NCBI GenBank assembly: GCA_039033415.1
Contig: JBCCCR010000008.1
Coordinates: forward strand, 153,545-217,544
DNA: 64,000 bases
Direction: 5' to 3'
Source: Pseudomonadota bacterium
GTDB taxonomy: Bacteria > Pseudomonadota > Gammaproteobacteria > Xanthomonadales > SZUA-38
The stretch's first letter is position 1, and each line of letters starts with the position of its first letter. The notes beneath the pieces were generated by a model. The model made no database searches. It was not told the DNA's origin and was given only the letters and a program-made list of their open reading frames with translations. The position numbers and the translations under genes are program-made. This document shows, piece by piece, positions 39,914-47,868 of the stretch.

Positions 39914-40393
39914 TAAATGGGTCGGAAATCAGTTTCGACTGTTCAGGCCTAACTCTGCTTCTGATCATGGTAGAGCTCTCACAGCACCCAAGATATCGCT
40001 GGGCTTTACGTTGTTCGACTCAGTACCTGCCCTGCGCAGCTCGAGAAACCAACCTAGTGCTTTTGGATAGGCCTTGACGCGCTTTTTTCAATCGCCAAGG
40101 AAGGCCATAGCAAGGCACGTCGCTCGACCTCAGGCTAAATGAATTTTTTTTAGCCAATGTCGTCATCTCAGAAATCGTCCGGATCAAGCTTGAGCATCAC
40201 GCGCTGTCCTAAGATAGCACTAATTTGTGTTGGAGCGAGGCAAATCGAAGCGCCAGATGAGAGGTTCAACTGACCCAGCGCACTAAGGCAAAAGTGGCCA
40301 CTAGTATGTTCGCGCGCGAAGCGGTCGAATGAACTCGTCACACAACAAAACACAAAGCTGCGACATGCAAACGCGGCCCAGGGGTATACCTAA
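39914..40393. other. 480-base gap without a supported gene
   Basis: Short open frames exist on both strands (up to 62 codons) but none has a convincing ribosome binding site or protein-like composition. A promoter for the peroxidase gene is expected here; no clear boxes or terminator hairpin were found. Confidence 0.4.
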
Positions 40394-41785
40394 ATGTCAT
40401 TCTTGCTTGAGCCTCCGCCGGAGTTTGGCGCGGATATTGCTCCTTCGTCGAACTACTACCGTAGCATCGACACCTTCCCTGACCCTTTGTTCTCCGGGCT
40501 ACCCTCGGCGCCTGCACTGAGCCAAGGTCAGCAAAGCGCCGTGCGCGCTCAGATGCTTAGTCAACACATCCCTACCTCGGGTAGCGAAACTTCGGCCATT
40601 GTCACTTATGTGGGCCAGATGATCGCTCACGAGATTGTTCCCAGCACCTCTCTGTTTCCTGACTTGGTGGTCGAACCCACGATGAATCTCGGAAGCTTAT
40701 ACGGACATGCAGGCACGGACGACCCTCGCCCACCAATCGACTCCGCGGGGCGGTTTGTGCTGGGCAAGTTGCCCGGCGATCCAACCTCAGGTTCCGATTT
40801 GGCGCGTGATCGATACTCTGCTAAGGCACTTATCGCCGATCCGCGTAACGACGAAAACCACCTTGTGTCGCAGATGCACGCAACATGGCTTCGTTTTCAC
40901 AATCGTATGGTCGATTACGCTCTCGCAAACGAGGAGTGCGATCCTTTACATTATGCTAGGCAGATTACGGTCAGGGCGTTCCAATTCGTTGCCGTAACAG
41001 ACTTTCTCAGCCAAATCATTTCTCGTCCCGTCTATGAGCACTATCTGCGCGCTGGGCCTCAAATTCTAGACAGCACCAGGTTTACCAAAATCCCCGACTC
41101 GTTCGCGTTCGGAGCATTTCGAATCGGCCACAGTATGGTACGTAATGCATACACACTCAACCGACGACGGGGACGGCTGCGGCTTCATCCAATGCCAGAG
41201 CTATTCGCTCGATTCCGTGACCAACCGTTCAGCGCCGAAGAAAACGTTGACTGGCGAATCATTGACCAACAGCCTGCAGGCCGTATCGACTGCGCCATTG
41301 TGCACGCGATGAATAGACCGCCCTTCGATGGAACACGAAAGTCGATAGTTGAGATCAACCTACGTCAGGGCCAACACCTGCCACCTGGATATGCGTGTGC
41401 TGCGCACATCGTAGCTCGGCATCCTCGTCTGGCAGGGATAGCCCGTTTGACGCCTATGCCAGAAGACGCGCTCGAGAGCGGTCGTCTTCGTCCTTTGGGT
41501 CTGAACATTGAAACGCTACCGCTCTGGCTTTATTTGCTGCAAGAAGCCAGCGTTTCACCTGGGTTTGGTGATTCCATGGGTCCGCTGGGCAGCATCATCA
41601 TTGCTGAAGTTGTGTTTTCTTCGATTCAAGCAAGCACCGAATCCGTTTCCCCGCTTCTCAGCCAGGGTTTCGCAGAATGGTGCGGCTGGCTTGGTCCTTT
41701 TGGCCGTTTTCTAGAGACGCGCCGTCCACCGCAAACGACACATGTGCGGTTTCTCGATGTTTTTGACTTCCTAGAATCAACTTAA
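40394..41785 (+). CDS. Animal-type haem peroxidase
   Basis: 463 aa with the haem-peroxidase (PF03098) core. Distal side: GQMIAHE with His79 (Gln75 before it). R151-x-x-E154 followed by HATWLRFHNRM matches the helix holding the catalytic Arg and the haem-linking Glu of mammalian enzymes. Proximal His246 lies in AFRIGHSMVRNAY. NLRQGQHLPPGY replaces the usual N-x-x-R-G-R-D-H-G-L-P. The Asp that forms a second haem ester in myeloperoxidase is Ala78 here, and the calcium Asp is Glu80. No signal peptide. It should oxidise halide or organic substrates with hydrogen peroxide. The following gene starts 17 bases downstream. Confidence 0.88.
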   Translation: MSFLLEPPPEFGADIAPSSNYYRSIDTFPDPLFSGLPSAPALSQGQQSAVRAQMLSQHIPTSGSETSAIVTYVGQMIAHEIVPSTSLFPDLVVEPTMNLGSLYGHAGTDDPRPPIDSAGRFVLGKLPGDPTSGSDLARDRYSAKALIADPRNDENHLVSQMHATWLRFHNRMVDYALANEECDPLHYARQITVRAFQFVAVTDFLSQIISRPVYEHYLRAGPQILDSTRFTKIPDSFAFGAFRIGHSMVRNAYTLNRRRGRLRLHPMPELFARFRDQPFSAEENVDWRIIDQQPAGRIDCAIVHAMNRPPFDGTRKSIVEINLRQGQHLPPGYACAAHIVARHPRLAGIARLTPMPEDALESGRLRPLGLNIETLPLWLYLLQEASVSPGFGDSMGPLGSIIIAEVVFSSIQASTESVSPLLSQGFAEWCGWLGPFGRFLETRRPPQTTHVRFLDVFDFLEST

Positions 41786-41802
41786 CCGACAAGGAAAACT
41801 AT

Positions 41803-42231
41803 ATGAGCCAACCAGAAGAATACTTGCCTTTCATCATGACTGGAACCGCTAGTGAGCCGACGTATGATGACAATGCGCTCGCCGCCTACCACCCACCGAC
41901 AAATGCCGATGATAGAGTCGGATACACCACAGAGACTGTGCTTGGATTTGATCGTAACCAGTGGTACGCAAGGTTGCTTCTCACCGGAAGATGGCACCAG
42001 GAGGCAAAACGACTGACTTCCAACCTCCGGTTCTTTCGCCAGTCTGCGACCGAGCTTTTGGCAAACGACATCGACAATCAAGGCGTATTTGCGGATAACT
42101 GGAACTTAGTTGAGTATCGGCTCAGATTGCCGAATTCGAACACCGATCCAGATGACATCGTCATGGTAGGAGAGTTGACCTGGATTAGGGACGGTGTCAG
42201 AAAGAATACCAGGTGGTATTGGAAGGAATGA
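41803..42231 (+). CDS. 142-aa protein of unknown function
   Basis: Soluble, without signal peptide, rich in aromatic residues (WYARLL, WHQEAKRL, TRWYWKE). Predicted as mixed alpha/beta. Spacing of 17 bases after the peroxidase gene and overlap of its last 38 bases with the CHAT gene put it in the same transcript. No family recognised; it may be a partner of the peroxidase. Confidence 0.65.
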   Translation: MSQPEEYLPFIMTGTASEPTYDDNALAAYHPPTNADDRVGYTTETVLGFDRNQWYARLLLTGRWHQEAKRLTSNLRFFRQSATELLANDIDNQGVFADNWNLVEYRLRLPNSNTDPDDIVMVGELTWIRDGVRKNTRWYWKE

Positions 42232-45200
42232 TGTTCTGGCTAGCACGATCTACGGCGAATTCTCGACGAAATCTAGACTGATCTTATCCAGATCGGTTTG
42301 GTTCCTTGGGCTGTTCGCTGCATCTTCACTCTCGGCCGCACCGCTAGACGCGGACGGCCTGGAGTTCCCGATTGATTCGGACACCTCTGCCGTGTTCGTC
42401 CTGGAGCCATCGCAGATCGCTGGTGAGCTCATTCTGCAGCCAGCAGGGAGCGGCGAATCGCTCAAATTCCTGCCGGCAACGATGCCCGGGATAGCCGTTG
42501 CAGTAGTTCCACGTCGCGCTGAGTCGGAGATTTGGCGGATCACATACAGGGAGGGCGTCCTGACGGTTCCGAGCGGAGCGATCGTTAGAGCTTATCTTGA
42601 AGGTGTAGACGATGAATACGATGCGTATCACGCGCTCAATGAGGCGCTTAAGCAGCTAAACGTTGGTACCGATTTTGGGGAACGGGCGGGACGCGAATTG
42701 CTAGGACAGACGTTGCAGCGCACGGGAGTTAAGTCTGACGCCGCCCGACACTTGGTATACACCTTGGCCAAAGCACACGGTGATGCAGGTAAAACTGATT
42801 CTGCGGTCGAGATACTGAGCCTCATCGACTCTAACGCGCTCGTGTCCGACGCCAATCTAACCCATTCGGCTAGCCTTGCCCGGCTCCACGAGGCAACTGA
42901 GGACTACGCCAAGGTTATTAGCCTTGCTTCCTCGGCAGCTGCACGATTTTGCGTCGAAGATGTGTTATCGCCTGTGCTTGAACTCGACTGCGCAAAGATG
43001 GCCTTAATGCTAGCCGGTGCTCAGCTTATGCTTGCCTCGCGGATACAGGAAAAAGACCTTTTGATTTCAGCTCAGGAGAGTCTGGAACGACTTCTGCAAA
43101 GAGTGGCCGTGCATCAATCGAGTGCCTTACTGGGAGACACCTATGGACTATTAGCCTTGGCTGCTCTTCTGTCGGGCAAACTAGCTGAGTCTGAAGCCTA
43201 CTACCGACTGGAACTGTCGGAGCGGCTGACAAACCGGAGCATTCATCCAGATCAAACCAGATCATCCCAGATCAATTTGGCCTCCGTCCTCAATCGCCTG
43301 GGTCAAGTAAGTGAGGCTCAGCGAATGATGCGCAGCGTGCTTACGAGTTCGCGCCAGACAATGACGGCGGAGAGCCGGCTAGGGATTCTCTTCAATCTAG
43401 CCCTCACCTACCAGGAAACCGGTGATTGGCCTCAGGCATACCGCTACTTCGACTTGGCCCAAGCGCTCGCCGAAGAGATGGGCGATCAATTTTCGGAGCA
43501 TTTGGCCAGATTCCGTGCCGGTAGCGCGCTGCGAGAGAATGGAAATCCGACCGCGGCGTTGCTCATTCATAAGCAGGCGTTGGCATTTTTCGAAATCCAG
43601 TCACCCGAGCTCGCCACGCGACTCCGCGTTGAGCTTGCCAGAGATTACCTCGCGCTAGGTGATATTGACTCTGCCGGAAAAAGCATCGTGGATGCTATGA
43701 AAGTAGCCGACCGAACCGTCAGCACTCGTTACCAGCTTGATGCGCTTGCTACTGCCACAGATATTGCGTGGCAGAGAAAGAATTTTGATCGCGTGGCCGA
43801 TTACGTTATTGAGTTCGAGGAGCGATTCCGCGGAACTCATGTTTTGCCTGGGGTAAAAATAGACCTTTACCTGTATTTTCTTCGCTATTTTCGAACGATT
43901 GGCAACGACATCAAAGCCTCTGAGTATGCTGCCGAAGCCTTGAGACTTGTCGAGTCTATTCGGCAACAGTACGACGCACTGGCAGTACCCAAAGCTTGGA
44001 CACATCGAACCCACGCTCTCGTAGTTGAGAACCTGCGGCGGTTGTTGGATCCGTCATGTGCAGATGCGAATCAATGCCGACGAAGAGCCTTCGAGATGCT
44101 TGAGAGACACGAGAACTACTGGGTCCGCGCCGGACGAAAGACACGGTCAGGTAACGTTACTGTTAACACGTCTCAAGTGGCCGCCAGGGCTTTAAGGGAC
44201 TACCAGTTCGCGGAAGCACGTCTGGTCCGGGTTGCCGACCAGCCAGATCAACTCGCGATGGCGATGGGCGAACTAGACCTCGCTCGCGAACGGTATCTGG
44301 ATGCACGGTCAGGTCTTAGAACGACGCCTGATCTAAATTTCCTCCGCTCCGAGGACATTCAGGCTGCGCTTGAGGAAGATATGCTTGTTCTTCGATTTCA
44401 CTATGACAACTCCACCGGAGTTCTCACAACCTTCACCATTGCGCCGTATCTCTTCGATGCGCGCGAAATTCACTTCCCAACTCTCCCGCAACTAACAAGG
44501 CAATTTGTTCTGGATCGAGGAGCAGATCAGAAACTCGCTGGTCAGCTGTACGGAATGTTGTTCGGGAGGTTGGACGGGGTCGAGTGGTCGAAGGTTGATC
44601 GGATTATCATGGTCTTGCCCGCATTTCTAGCCTCAGCACCCTTGACTGCGCTAAAGATTCCTAGCTCTGAAGACTATCTGGGTACACGATTTCAGATAAT
44701 CCAGACACCATCAATCACTGATTTCCTCATTGATGCCACCACTAAGCCGCTCAGCGAGGAAGTCGCGGATATTGCCATACTCGCGGACCCACTTTTCGAC
44801 GGGTCGCTAGGTACAAGCAGTCAATCCGAAGCATTTCGCAGTTGGAGTAAAAACCTGAAGCGTCTGCCCTTTACCGCACTTGAGGCTCAGGCCATTAAGG
44901 AGCAGTTCGCAAAGCGGAATGTGATTGTCGCCACTCAGGATGCAGCCACCGCGAAAAGGCTTATGTCCCCAGCCTTTCGAAATGCCCACGTCCTTCACAT
45001 CGCGACACATGGTTATTTTTCGGATAGAACACCGGATGTTGTTGGGCTGGCAGTTAGCCCTTCCGCTGAGGACGGAGAAGTTGGATTCGTGTCGCTAACT
45101 CGATTCCTGACAAACGATATCGGGTCACGCTTGGTGATCATCAGCGGATGCGAGACTGCGCTTGGAAAGCAATATGACGGGGCGGGGTTGGGTAGTCTCA

Positions 45201-45445
45201 CCAGCGGCGTACTCTCACGAGGTGCTGGAGCCGTCATCGGCACTCTTTGGCCGATAGATGATCGGGCAACGGCAAGATTTATGTCGCACTACTATGAGGC
45301 CTTAAGCCACGACGGTGGCGATGGGGCAATGGCGTTACGCGCGGCGCAGCGTTCCATGGCGATCTCCCGCCGATTCCGTAATCCTAAATATTGGGCGGGA
45401 TTCGTGTTAGTCGCAGCGAATCAAAGCTTCCGAAAGGTTTTGTGA
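42194..45445 (+). CDS. TPR-CHAT (caspase-like) protease with N-terminal export signal
   Basis: 1083 aa from a GTG inside the previous gene; no better in-frame start was found. After about 29 residues comes a hydrophobic segment ending in S-A-A (WFLGLFAASSLSAAPL), which looks like a signal peptide, so the protein is probably periplasmic or anchored. Residues 100-620 are TPR-like helical repeats. The C-terminal CHAT domain (about 750-1075) has the catalytic pair His939 (HIATHGYF) and Cys986 (ISGCETA), plus GTLWPIDD. CHAT proteases cut specific partners in response to a signal; the nearby subtilase, IPT-like protein or Cys peptide are possible substrates (inference). It is convergent with the anti-sigma-like gene, 23 bases apart. 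Confidence 0.88.
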   Translation: MSERIPGGIGRNDVLASTIYGEFSTKSRLILSRSVWFLGLFAASSLSAAPLDADGLEFPIDSDTSAVFVLEPSQIAGELILQPAGSGESLKFLPATMPGIAVAVVPRRAESEIWRITYREGVLTVPSGAIVRAYLEGVDDEYDAYHALNEALKQLNVGTDFGERAGRELLGQTLQRTGVKSDAARHLVYTLAKAHGDAGKTDSAVEILSLIDSNALVSDANLTHSASLARLHEATEDYAKVISLASSAAARFCVEDVLSPVLELDCAKMALMLAGAQLMLASRIQEKDLLISAQESLERLLQRVAVHQSSALLGDTYGLLALAALLSGKLAESEAYYRLELSERLTNRSIHPDQTRSSQINLASVLNRLGQVSEAQRMMRSVLTSSRQTMTAESRLGILFNLALTYQETGDWPQAYRYFDLAQALAEEMGDQFSEHLARFRAGSALRENGNPTAALLIHKQALAFFEIQSPELATRLRVELARDYLALGDIDSAGKSIVDAMKVADRTVSTRYQLDALATATDIAWQRKNFDRVADYVIEFEERFRGTHVLPGVKIDLYLYFLRYFRTIGNDIKASEYAAEALRLVESIRQQYDALAVPKAWTHRTHALVVENLRRLLDPSCADANQCRRRAFEMLERHENYWVRAGRKTRSGNVTVNTSQVAARALRDYQFAEARLVRVADQPDQLAMAMGELDLARERYLDARSGLRTTPDLNFLRSEDIQAALEEDMLVLRFHYDNSTGVLTTFTIAPYLFDAREIHFPTLPQLTRQFVLDRGADQKLAGQLYGMLFGRLDGVEWSKVDRIIMVLPAFLASAPLTALKIPSSEDYLGTRFQIIQTPSITDFLIDATTKPLSEEVADIAILADPLFDGSLGTSSQSEAFRSWSKNLKRLPFTALEAQAIKEQFAKRNVIVATQDAATAKRLMSPAFRNAHVLHIATHGYFSDRTPDVVGLAVSPSAEDGEVGFVSLTRFLTNDIGSRLVIISGCETALGKQYDGAGLGSLTSGVLSRGAGAVIGTLWPIDDRATARFMSHYYEALSHDGGDGAMALRAAQRSMAISRRFRNPKYWAGFVLVAANQSFRKVL

Positions 45446-45468
45446 TCGTATGCCCGTTTTTGCACTCG

Positions 45469-46173
45469 TTACTCTACTCGCAGAGAGTAGGTAGTTGTTG
45501 GCGTTGATGCCAAGTCCGAGTGAACTTCTACTTGTAGTAATCCCGGCGGGAGAAAACCCGCTGGCACGTAAATGGTCAATTCGTTTTCGCGAGCGAGCAA
45601 TTGAGACAATTCTCCAACTACTGACCCATCTGCATCCTTGATGACTATTCGATACAGGCCGTTCGAGCCTGCAACACCCGCAAAGAGAAGCGTATGTTGA
45701 TTGCTGAGCAATGTGGGTGTCTGCGGACCTCCCGAGCGCATCGTTTCCAAGTAAACCAATCCGGTCTGGCCAGACAGATCTTTAGACCCTTTCAGAAGCT
45801 CTTCTAGCTTAAGATTTTCATTCTGTGTGGAGATCAGCAGTGATGCTGGTCCCAGAAATGCGACGATTGCCGCTGCGGTTGCGACTGATAACAAGGATCC
45901 GGTCGTCCACCGTCGACGATGAGAATCGATACTGGTAATCCTTGCTGGCGCGTCTTTTGTTTGGTTTCTCAGGGCTTCGATGAGCGCCATGTCTTTGTTG
46001 AGCTCTGGTAAATGAGCGGTATGCTCCGCTAGCCAAAGCTCGAACGTTTCTTCTTCGCTCGGACTCAGTTGGTCGGCGAGGTACTTCCTGGCCAAATCCG
46101 GATCCATTGAATCCTTAGCAAGCTGTTCCCGTATGTCTGGATTGCTATCTGCGCCATTCATATCATCAATCAC
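45469..46173 (-). CDS. Membrane anti-sigma-like protein
   Basis: 234 aa from a GTG next to the sigma stop (or 230 aa from an ATG at 46161). Residues 25-70 are helical and acidic with a YLADQLSPSEEETFELWLAEH segment resembling the N-terminal zinc-finger-like/FecR-type anti-sigma domain but without Cys/His. A hydrophobic segment lies at about 93-115 (LSVATAAAIVAFLGPASLLIS), followed by a beta-rich domain of about 115 residues on the other side of the membrane. Adjacent to, and in the same direction as, an ECF sigma factor, which supports an anti-sigma role. Confidence 0.7.
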   Translation of the reverse strand: MIDDMNGADSNPDIREQLAKDSMDPDLARKYLADQLSPSEEETFELWLAEHTAHLPELNKDMALIEALRNQTKDAPARITSIDSHRRRWTTGSLLSVATAAAIVAFLGPASLLISTQNENLKLEELLKGSKDLSGQTGLVYLETMRSGGPQTPTLLSNQHTLLFAGVAGSNGLYRIVIKDADGSVVGELSQLLARENELTIYVPAGFLPPGLLQVEVHSDLASTPTTTYSLRVE

Positions 46174-46767
46174 TTAACTTTCTGACCCGTCATGGTGCCG
46201 CTTTCTAAACAACTTACGAAGCCGTTGTTTGGCGCGAAATAGCACTCGATCAAAGTGATTGAGATCGAGCCTCAAATCGCGACAGATGTCCGCTTTGTCC
46301 TGACCGAGTACAAAGTACCGTCGAATAATTTCCTGATCCCGTGGAACATTCAATTCTTTGATGCACTGCTTTGCGCACTCAAGCAGGTCTTGCCACTCGG
46401 CAAGGGAAGCGACGTTATCGGGAGACGCCTCAATTTCAGACATTATTTGAGGGTCCAAAGGTAATTGTTTGCCTTCACGGGCTACGCTCCTATTCGCGAT
46501 GCGAATCGCTGTAGTCTTAAGAAACCCGAGAATCCGGTTCGGGTTCTCCACCTTCCCTTCGGTCAGACTGATGATCGCCACCATAAACGCCTCCTGGGCT
46601 ATGTCCTCAACCCATGGAGAGGAGACGTACCGCTTCCGGATGATGAACACCAACCAGCGAAAGTACTTCTCGTAGAATTGACTCTCCGCAATCTTGTCTC
46701 CTTCCATTATTCTGCGAGCCAGCTTTCCGGCCGCAGAACCTTGGGACGGCTCCGATTGATCCCCCAC
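46174..46767 (-). CDS. ECF-like RNA polymerase sigma factor A of a paralogous pair
   Basis: 197 aa. Region 2 is seen in VEDIAQEAFMVAIISL and FLKTTAIRIANR; region 4 in RDQEIIRRYFVLGQDKADICRDLRLDLNHFDRVLFRAKQRLRKLF. It shares the unusual region-4 end (RVL-aromatic-RAK-x-RL) with the divergent sigma factor at 47148, so the two are paralogues. Its stop is directly next to the start of the anti-sigma-like gene. Confidence 0.85.
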   Translation of the reverse strand: MGDQSEPSQGSAAGKLARRIMEGDKIAESQFYEKYFRWLVFIIRKRYVSSPWVEDIAQEAFMVAIISLTEGKVENPNRILGFLKTTAIRIANRSVAREGKQLPLDPQIMSEIEASPDNVASLAEWQDLLECAKQCIKELNVPRDQEIIRRYFVLGQDKADICRDLRLDLNHFDRVLFRAKQRLRKLFRKRHHDGSES

Positions 46768-47147
46768 CTTGACTCCTGATTGTTGAACTCATGCGCTGTG
46801 GTCAGTTAGCAAGAGAACTTTACCATTTAGGAGCTTAGCGTTCTAAACGAGTCGGGCTCGTATTGGTCCCGCACACCAGGAAATAATCCTGTACAACATG
46901 TGTCACCAACATCGGCAACCTACCACCCAGAACGCCACCGATTCGGCAGCTCTCTCAACCAGGTTGGTGGGAGTTTTACGAGAAACCTTTCACCAACACT
47001 CTAGGTCGCAGTTGAGCGAACGACCGGTCCAACAAGCAGCAATCACCCTAACCGAAGGTTTCCTCAGAATTTCTTCTGTTTTTACACCGAGAAAAAAAGG
47101 TCCAGCCGATACAGAGTGTTATCTCATCAGTTGTCCCCGGTGCAAAA
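46768..47147. promoter_or_regulatory. 380-base divergent region between two sigma-factor genes
   Basis: Both flanking sigma genes read outward, so promoters for each should lie here and one or both may be autoregulated. I could not assign -35/-10 elements. No protein-coding signal supported. Confidence 0.35.
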
Positions 47148-47762
47148 ATGAACTGCTTGGCAGATGCTCCACAGAACACTCATCAAGACCCGCGCGAAGA
47201 TACCCTGGTCGATTGCTGCGCACGGGCTCACCTCGGCGACCTGGCAGCGGAGTCCAAGATGCTTGATCAGCTCTATCCGAGAGTCAAAAGGCTCGTGAAC
47301 TCCCAAACGCGAACCACCGATATCGTCGATGGCGTGGTCCAGGACACGTTTCTGATTTTGTTGAAGAAGCTCCGAAAAGGCGAGCCAGAAGATCCAGCAA
47401 AAATCGAGAGCTATACGCTCGGCATCGCCAAGTTTACTTTGATTGCTCGTTGCAGGCTGATGTCACGGCTGTCCGAAACTGAAATGTCGGAAACGTTGTT
47501 TGAATCTGGAGACTCGACTCCGTTAAATTTCGTGATGACCGAAGAGATGTATATGTGGATTGAACAATCAATTGACAGGCTCTCGAAGGAGAGAGATCGC
47601 GAGCTCATGCGAATTTATCTTGCGGAAGAGCTCGGTACAAACGATCTATGTGAGTTAATCAAAGTCAGTCGAGATCATCTTTATCGTGTCCTTTATCGCG
47701 CAAAAAAACGACTCGGCGATATTCTTGCAGAAGGCGCTGGAATGGAGTTACTAAAGTCCTGA
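47148..47762 (+). CDS. ECF-like RNA polymerase sigma factor B of a paralogous pair
   Basis: 204 aa. Region 2: TTDIVDGVVQDTFLILLKKL and the YTLGIAKFTLIARCR helix; region 4: RDRELMRIYLAEELGTNDLCELIKVSRDHLYRVLYRAKKRLGDIL. Alignment with the sigma factor at 46174 is evident in both regions (for example GD-x-x-AES and RD-x-E-x-x-R-x-Y). It has no adjacent anti-sigma gene; the next gene downstream (106 bases) is the AAA/cyclase-like regulator. Confidence 0.82.
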   Translation: MNCLADAPQNTHQDPREDTLVDCCARAHLGDLAAESKMLDQLYPRVKRLVNSQTRTTDIVDGVVQDTFLILLKKLRKGEPEDPAKIESYTLGIAKFTLIARCRLMSRLSETEMSETLFESGDSTPLNFVMTEEMYMWIEQSIDRLSKERDRELMRIYLAEELGTNDLCELIKVSRDHLYRVLYRAKKRLGDILAEGAGMELLKS

Positions 47763-47868
47763 CCATTTTGGCGAGTAAATGGGCAGCTCTTGGAGGGTTC
47801 ATTTGGAGCGAACGCTTGGTTCAATGGCGTGATCTTTGTTGTGACTTAGTTTTCGCGTCTGAATATTC

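Noticed and set aside
39882..40070. 62-codon frame overlapping the end of the Cys-peptide gene
   Set aside because: No ribosome binding site, no recognisable composition, overlaps a better-supported gene.
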